10,660 bases of DNA, taken from JBKGYG01 sp046546235. Lineage in GTDB: Bacteria > Bacillota > Clostridia > Lachnospirales > DSM-24629. Numbering within the stretch: position 1 is the stretch's first letter; each line of letters starts with the position of its first letter. The notes below the pieces were generated by a model. It did no database searches. It was given only the letters and a program-made list of their open reading frames with translations, and had not been told where the DNA came from. Position numbers and translations under genes: made by a program. Below are positions 5,869 to 10,660 of the stretch, piece by piece. The stretch covers positions 1 through 10,660 of the forward strand of contig JBKGYG010000060.1 in the NCBI GenBank assembly GCA_046546235.1. The letters are read 5' to 3'.

Positions 5869-6831
5869 TTATTTCTGTTTATTGTTTGTTTTATTATTAC
5901 TATTATTATTTTTATTGTTAGTTTTTTTATTAACATCACTTTTATTATCTTCTGTACTTTTATTTTTTACTTGTTTCTCTTCTTTTGTTATTTGCTTTGA
6001 CGAACTTGTTTTATTGCCTTTTTTTTCATCTTTAGTTTTTTCTTCTGATTTAGTTGATTTATTTTTATTAGTATTATTATTTGCTTTTTTACTCTTTATA
6101 TTATCAGATTTATTGTTATTTTTTGGGCTTAGTTGCTTCGATGACTTTTTATGTAATTCATCTTGATTGTTTATCTTTGTATCTCTCTTATTGTTTTTAT
6201 TATTTACTTTTTCTTTATTAACGTTTTTATCATCTTTGTTTGAGGTTTCTTTTTCATGTGAATCTTTTTTGTTTTTATTTAACGGTTCTTTTATTCTTTC
6301 ATCCTTATCTGGCTTTTCTATTTCGCTTTCATTTCTATCATACTTGTCATTTTTAGAGTTTGACTCGTCTAGTCCATCCTCTATAACTTGTCCTAATTCA
6401 CGTTGCTCCTCATCAGTTATTATTTTATCAATGTCAATAAGTATTACCATTCTATCTTTTAATTTTGCAACACTTTTAATATATTTACGGTGTACACCTG
6501 TTACTAACCGAGGAGCTCCTTGTATATCATCTTCATCAATTGTAATAATCTCCGATACTGAATCTACCACAAATCCAATTTTCATATCGTTGGTATATGT
6601 TACTATTACTTTTGTGTCTTCATTGTTATCTATATCCTTTAAATTGAACTTTTTCCTTAGGCTATAGATTGGTAGCACTTCTCCTCTTAGATTAATAATC
6701 CCTTCAATATACTCGGGCGTGTTAGGCACTTTTACAACTTCTTGATATTTTTCTATTACATATACATTCATTATATCAAGGCCATATTCCTCATGATCTA
6801 GTTTGAAAACTACTTGTTGTACCACTCCCAT
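5869..6831 (-). CDS. CheW-domain protein with a long Lys/Asn-rich C-terminal tail
   Basis: Residues 1 to about 145 form a CheW domain: GLDIMNVYVIEKYQEVVKVP (17-36), the typical PEYIEGIINLRGEVLPIYSLR (39-59), then GFVVDSVSEI (86-95) and a closing MVILIDIDKI (128-137). CheW domains couple chemoreceptors to the CheA kinase in the cytoplasm. The remaining ~165 residues (156-320) are almost entirely K, N, S, D, E and T, with no predicted fold and almost no hydrophobic residues; the last 20 are mostly N and K. Known CheW proteins are about 140-170 residues, so the tail is the unusual part; I recognise no domain in it. The ATG at 6829-6831 is chosen because AAGGAG lies eight bases upstream; the GTG at 6838-6840 overlaps that site. 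It starts five bases after prfB, whose end encodes the ribosome binding site. No cheA or receptor gene is nearby, so its partner is unknown. Confidence 0.85.
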   Translation of the reverse strand: MGVVQQVVFKLDHEEYGLDIMNVYVIEKYQEVVKVPNTPEYIEGIINLRGEVLPIYSLRKKFNLKDIDNNEDTKVIVTYTNDMKIGFVVDSVSEIITIDEDDIQGAPRLVTGVHRKYIKSVAKLKDRMVILIDIDKIITDEEQRELGQVIEDGLDESNSKNDKYDRNESEIEKPDKDERIKEPLNKNKKDSHEKETSNKDDKNVNKEKVNNKNNKRDTKINNQDELHKKSSKQLSPKNNNKSDNIKSKKANNNTNKNKSTKSEEKTKDEKKGNKTSSSKQITKEEKQVKNKSTEDNKSDVNKKTNNKNNNSNNKTNNKQK

Positions 6832-6836
6832 ACCTT

Positions 6837-7956
6837 TCACTCCTTATTTTTATTTGTGCTTATCCATTTTAAGTAACTATTAATAAAAGAATCAATGTTC
6901 CCATCCATAACACTTGTAACATTACCTGTTTCTTCATCAGTTCTGTGATCTTTTACAAGGTTATATGGATGCATTACATAAGACCTAATTTGATTACCCC
7001 AACCTATTTCTTTTACCTCACCTCGAATGCCTTGAATTTTGTCTATTTGTTCTTGTTGTTTTAATTCAAATAACTTGGATTTTAACATCTTATAAGCTCT
7101 ATCTTTGTTTTTGTGCTGAGAACGCTCATTTTGACATTGTACTACAATTCCTGTAGGAATATGTGTAATCCTAATAGCTGAGTCTGTTTTGTTTACATGT
7201 TGTCCACCGGCTCCACTAGCCCTATAGGTGTCAATTCTTACTTCATCAGAATTTATCTCTATCTCTACATCTTCATCTATTTCTGGCAACACATCACAAG
7301 AAGCAAATGATGTATGTCTTCTTCCTGATGAATCAAAAGGCGATATTCTTACTAGCCGATGAACTCCTTTTTCAGATTTTAAATATCCATAAGCATTCTC
7401 TCCATTTACCTGAATAGTAATTGACTTTATACCTGCTTCATCACCATCTAAATAATCTAATATTTCTAAAGAATACCCTTTTTTATCTGCCCATCTTGAA
7501 TACATCCTAAATAACATATTGACCCAATCACAAGATTCTGTTCCTCCTGCTCCGGCATGTAAAGAAACAATAGCATTATTTTGGTCATACTCCTCCGAGA
7601 GCAAAGTATTAATCCTTAATTTATCATAGTGTTCAACAAATTCTTTTATTGTCTCTTCTACCTCTGATTTTAAACCTTCATCTTCCTCTTCTAGTGCCAT
7701 CTCTATCAAAGTTTCTGCATCCTCATACTCTTGTAAAATCTTATTAAATGCTTCTATCTGATCCTTTATGCTCTTTGCTTTTTTAAGTAATTTTTGAGAT
7801 TCTTCAGGATTATCCCAAAAATCTGGAGCAGCCATAGTTTTTTCTAGCTCTATTATAGTTTGTTTTTTGTGAGCTAAGTCAAAGTGAAACACTCATTTCT
7901 TCTAATAACTTTTTGTACTTTATTAATTCTGATTTAAGTTGTTCTATTTCTATCAT
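6837..7956 (-). CDS. prfB: Peptide chain release factor 2, made by programmed +1 frameshift
   Basis: RF2 recognises UAA and UGA stop codons and triggers peptide release in the ribosome. The gene has two reading frames. A 25-codon first frame begins with ATG at 7954-7956 (after AGAGGTG) and ends CTT TGA at 7879-7884; a +1 shift then reads GAC at 7878-7880 and continues to the stop at 6837-6839. The joined product is 372 residues. In joined numbering the codon-recognition motif SPF is at 205-207 and the catalytic GGQ at 250-252, the same positions as in E. coli RF2, which supports this reconstruction. Residue 246 is Ala, the usual residue. The frameshift is autoregulatory in this family: scarce RF2 slows UGA reading and favours the shift. 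It lies 26 bases after secA, a common Firmicute neighbour. The GTG at 7890-7892 in the second frame is not the start. Confidence 0.96.
7878..7890 (-). promoter_or_regulatory. prfB +1 programmed frameshift site
   Basis: The slippery codon and in-frame stop read CTT TGA C (7878-7884), the conserved RF2 frameshift heptamer. Three bases upstream, where most bacteria have an AGGGGG-like element that pairs with 16S rRNA, this gene has AGTGTT (7888-7893). The stimulator is thus weak or displaced, while the heptamer is intact. Confidence 0.9.
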
Positions 7957-7982
7957 TTTACACCTCTATTTAATTATTTATT

Positions 7983-10550
7983 TTATCTTCCACAACAGTA
8001 CTTGTATTTTTTCCCACTACCACAAGGACAAGGTTGATTTCTTCCCACTTTTTCACTTTCTCTTTTATAAGGCTCTTTAGCTGTTTCTTCTCCTCTGTTT
8101 GTAGATGTAACCTTTGCTACTCTTTCTCTTTCAACTTTTTGTTGTACTCTTACATGATATAAACTACGAACTGTATCTTCTTTTATGCTTGAGCTCATCT
8201 CTTCAAACATGTCATATCCTACAAATCGATATTCTATTAATGGATCCCTTTGACCATAAGCTCTTAATCCAATCCCTTGTCTCATTTGGTCCATATTATC
8301 GATATGATCCATCCATTTTTTATCAATTACTTTCAAAAGCACTACTCGTTCTAATTCACGAATTTGTTCTATGTTTTCGAACTCTTTCTCTTTTTCTTCG
8401 TATAACTTTATTGCTTTTTTAATTAGTTTTTCTTTTAAAATATCTTTATCTAAACTATCTCTTTCTTCATCAGTAAATGCTATCCCACCAAATGGTATTA
8501 TGTGTTCTATATGCTCTCGAAAGCTTGTAATATCCCATTCCTCTGGTAATTGTTCATCACCTATATATAGATCAACAGATGACTCTATAATATCTTTAAT
8601 CATACTCAAGATATTATCTCTCATATTATTGCCATCTAATACTTTTTTCCTTTCTTCATATATAATTTCACGTTGTTCATTCATTACACGATCATACTCT
8701 AATAAGTGCTTTCTTATTCCATAATTACTACCCTCTACTTTCTTTTGGGCTCTTTCAATAGCCTTTGAAAGCATTTTATGTTGAATAGGCTCTCCTTCTG
8801 GTAGTTTAAGAGTATTAAACATATTAATAAGTCTTTCAGAACCAAATAACCTCATTAATTCATCTTCTAAAGAAATATAAAACCTTGATTCACCTGGATC
8901 CCCTTGACGTCCTGAACGTCCTCTTAACTGGTTATCAATTCTTCTTGACTCATGTCGTTCTGTACCAACAATTTTAAGTCCACCTAGCTCTTTTACTCCT
9001 TCTCCTAATTTAATATCAGTACCACGTCCAGCCATATTCGTAGCAATTGTTATAGCACCTTTCTCTCCAGCTGATGCTACTATTTCAGCTTCTTTTTCAT
9101 GAAATTTGGCATTAAGAACATTATGCGGCACTCTTCGACGCTTTAACATCTTACTAAGTTCTTCAGATGTATCAATAGTTATTGTCCCTACTAATACAGG
9201 TTGACCAATTTCATATGCCTCTGCAATTTCATCTACAACTGCATTATACTTTTCTTTCTCTGTTCTAAATACTCTATCTGCATGGTCAATTCTTGCAATT
9301 GGTTCATTAGTAGGAGTTACTATTACATCCATACCATAAATTTCTCTAAATTCTTCTTCTTCTGTTAAAGCCGTACCTGTCATACCAGATTTTTTCTCAT
9401 ATCTATTAAAATAATTTTGGAATGTTATTGTAGCTAAAGTTTTACTTTCTCTTCTAACTTTAACACCTTCTTTAGCTTCAATAGCTTGGTGTAGTCCATC
9501 TGAATACCTTCGCCCTGGCATTAAGCGACCAGTAAATTCATCAACTATAACAATTTCTTCATCTTTGATAACATAATCTTTATCTCTATGCATTAAATTA
9601 TGAGCTTTTAAAGAAATGATAACATGATGTTGTATTTCCATGTTTTCTGGATCAGCCAAATTTTCAAGTTTAAAAAACTCTTCTACCTTCTTTATTCCTT
9701 CTTCTGTTAATGTTACGGAATTTGCTTTTTCATCTATAACAAAGTCGCCTTCTTCTTGAATCTCTTCTTGCATAAGAGCTGCTAATTTTGTCATTTCTCC
9801 AATAATACGTCCTTTTTTTAATCTTCTTGCTAGCAGATCTGCTGCTGAATAAAGGCTTGTAGACTTATTACTTGAACCAGAAATTATCAAAGGTGTTCTT
9901 GCTTCATCTATTAGAACAGAGTCTACCTCATCAATAATAGAGTAATACAAATCCCTTTGTACCATTTCCTCTTTATAAATAACCATATTATCTCTTAAAT
10001 AATCAAATCCAAATTCATTATTAGTGCCGTATGTTATATCGCAGTTATAAGCCTCTCGCCTATCTTTATTTTCCATTCCACTTAATATAACACCAACTGT
10101 TAATCCTAAAAACTCATGTACTTGCCCCATCCATTCAGCATCACGTTTTGCTAAGTAATCATTTACTGTAACTATGTGAACTCCTTTGCCTTCTAAAGCA
10201 TTTAAGTATGCAGGCAAAGTCGCAACTAGTGTTTTTCCTTCTCCAGTTTTCATTTCCGAAATTCGTCCTTGATGTAATATTACACCACCAATTAATTGAA
10301 CACGATAATGACGCATGCCTAGCACTCTAACAGCTGTTTCTCTTACAACTGCATATGCTTCTGGTAATAAATCATCAAGAGTTGCACCTTTATTTAAACG
10401 ATTTTTAAATTCTGTTGTTTTATTTTTCAATTCTTCGTCAGTTAATTGTTGCATCTTTGGTTCAAATTCCTCTATCTGATTAACTATAGGTAAGATTCTT
10501 TTAATCTCACGCTCACTATGCGTTCCAAATATTTTATTAAGAATCTGCAT
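7983..10550 (-). CDS. secA: Preprotein translocase ATPase SecA
   Basis: SecA is the ATP-driven motor that pushes unfolded preproteins through the SecYEG channel at the cytoplasmic membrane. The 855-residue length is normal for Firmicutes. Visible from the N terminus are MKTGEGKT (Walker A, 100-107), TVNDYLAKRD (128-137), GTNNEFGFDYLRDN (175-188), and DEVDSVLIDEARTPLIISG (Walker B/DEAD region, 207-225). The second nucleotide-binding fold carries TNMAGRGTDI and the QLRGRSGRQGDPG arginine-finger region. The central preprotein cross-linking domain and helical scaffold follow the family order. The last 21 residues are a SEC-C zinc-binding tail with C841, C843, C852 and C853, associated with SecB or ribosome/lipid contacts. 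The ATG at 10548-10550 follows AAGGTGG by six bases. It heads an operon with prfB and the CheW-domain gene. No key motif is missing and there is no sign of frameshift. Confidence 0.98.
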   Translation of the reverse strand: MQILNKIFGTHSEREIKRILPIVNQIEEFEPKMQQLTDEELKNKTTEFKNRLNKGATLDDLLPEAYAVVRETAVRVLGMRHYRVQLIGGVILHQGRISEMKTGEGKTLVATLPAYLNALEGKGVHIVTVNDYLAKRDAEWMGQVHEFLGLTVGVILSGMENKDRREAYNCDITYGTNNEFGFDYLRDNMVIYKEEMVQRDLYYSIIDEVDSVLIDEARTPLIISGSSNKSTSLYSAADLLARRLKKGRIIGEMTKLAALMQEEIQEEGDFVIDEKANSVTLTEEGIKKVEEFFKLENLADPENMEIQHHVIISLKAHNLMHRDKDYVIKDEEIVIVDEFTGRLMPGRRYSDGLHQAIEAKEGVKVRRESKTLATITFQNYFNRYEKKSGMTGTALTEEEEFREIYGMDVIVTPTNEPIARIDHADRVFRTEKEKYNAVVDEIAEAYEIGQPVLVGTITIDTSEELSKMLKRRRVPHNVLNAKFHEKEAEIVASAGEKGAITIATNMAGRGTDIKLGEGVKELGGLKIVGTERHESRRIDNQLRGRSGRQGDPGESRFYISLEDELMRLFGSERLINMFNTLKLPEGEPIQHKMLSKAIERAQKKVEGSNYGIRKHLLEYDRVMNEQREIIYEERKKVLDGNNMRDNILSMIKDIIESSVDLYIGDEQLPEEWDITSFREHIEHIIPFGGIAFTDEERDSLDKDILKEKLIKKAIKLYEEKEKEFENIEQIRELERVVLLKVIDKKWMDHIDNMDQMRQGIGLRAYGQRDPLIEYRFVGYDMFEEMSSSIKEDTVRSLYHVRVQQKVERERVAKVTSTNRGEETAKEPYKRESEKVGRNQPCPCGSGKKYKYCCGR

Positions 10551-10605
10551 TTATTTCCACCTTCCAAGTTTATAAAAATTCATTCTATTTCTATTTACAC
10601 GTTTA

Positions 10606-10634
10606 ATTGTACCATTTTCATTAGTAGTAATCAA
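10606..10634 (-). promoter_or_regulatory. Sigma-A-like promoter of secA
   Basis: On the minus strand TTGATT (10629-10634) and TACAAT (10606-10611) are separated by exactly 17 bases, predicting a leader of about 50 bases before the secA ATG. No riboswitch-like hairpin or SecM-style arrest peptide is visible in that leader. The gene upstream lies outside the window. Confidence 0.75.
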
Positions 10635-10660
10635 TAAAAATCCCTACATTTATTAATAAG

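Noticed and set aside
5727..5939. Minus-strand 70-codon frame across the cheW terminator and pheB promoter
   Set aside because: It runs through a terminator, a promoter and the pheB leader, overlaps the cheW-like tail in another frame, and resembles no protein.
5804..6667. Two plus-strand Leu/Ser/Phe-rich frames opposite the cheW-like gene
   Set aside because: Reverse reading of AAA/AAT/GAA-rich codons gives long Leu/Phe/Ser runs that mimic membrane proteins. The minus frame has the CheW domain, a ribosome binding site and a terminator.
8114..8724. Plus-strand frames opposite the C-terminal part of secA
   Set aside because: Antisense shadows of an intact, motif-complete SecA; no ribosome binding site or promoter supports them.

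Overview
The window is AT-rich, and every gene I can support lies on the minus strand. Gene content points to a low-GC Firmicute, most likely a Clostridia-class anaerobe: a secA-prfB pair with a programmed frameshift in prfB, a pheB-hom-apgM-lysC aspartate-family operon, strong AGGAGG-type ribosome binding sites, and sigma-A-like TTGnnn-N17-TAnnnT promoters. I cannot name a genus. I see no tRNA, rRNA, CRISPR array, insertion sequence, phage gene or attachment site.

Read in the direction of transcription (from high to low coordinates) there are four blocks. (1) 10634-5840: a promoter just upstream of secA, then secA, prfB and a CheW-domain protein with a very long Lys/Asn-rich tail, ended by an intrinsic terminator four bases after the cheW-like stop. 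(2) 5809-1470: a promoter with a short leader carrying a three-arm repeat, then pheB (HTH plus ACT domain), hom, apgM (probably the homoserine kinase substitute) and lysC, ended by a hairpin with a seven-U tract. These genes cover aspartate to aspartyl phosphate, aspartate semialdehyde to homoserine, and probably homoserine to phosphohomoserine. Three of the four products carry ACT domains, so amino-acid feedback is likely. (3) 1457-489: a strong GC-rich hairpin followed by a DUF368/PopT-type membrane protein, a family implicated in recycling undecaprenyl phosphate. (4) 469-1: a clear promoter and the N-terminal 135 codons of the RNA-binding protein Tex, cut by the window edge.

Most of this is housekeeping. 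The points that deserve a second look are regulatory or structural: an internal ribosome binding site in lysC that should give a free ACT-domain subunit, a prfB frameshift site that lacks the usual strong Shine-Dalgarno-like stimulator, the apgM gene placed as a threonine-pathway kinase, the repeat behind the pheB promoter, the disordered tail on the CheW protein, and an unexplained pair of inverted repeats between lysC and popT. I found no convincing wholly new system.
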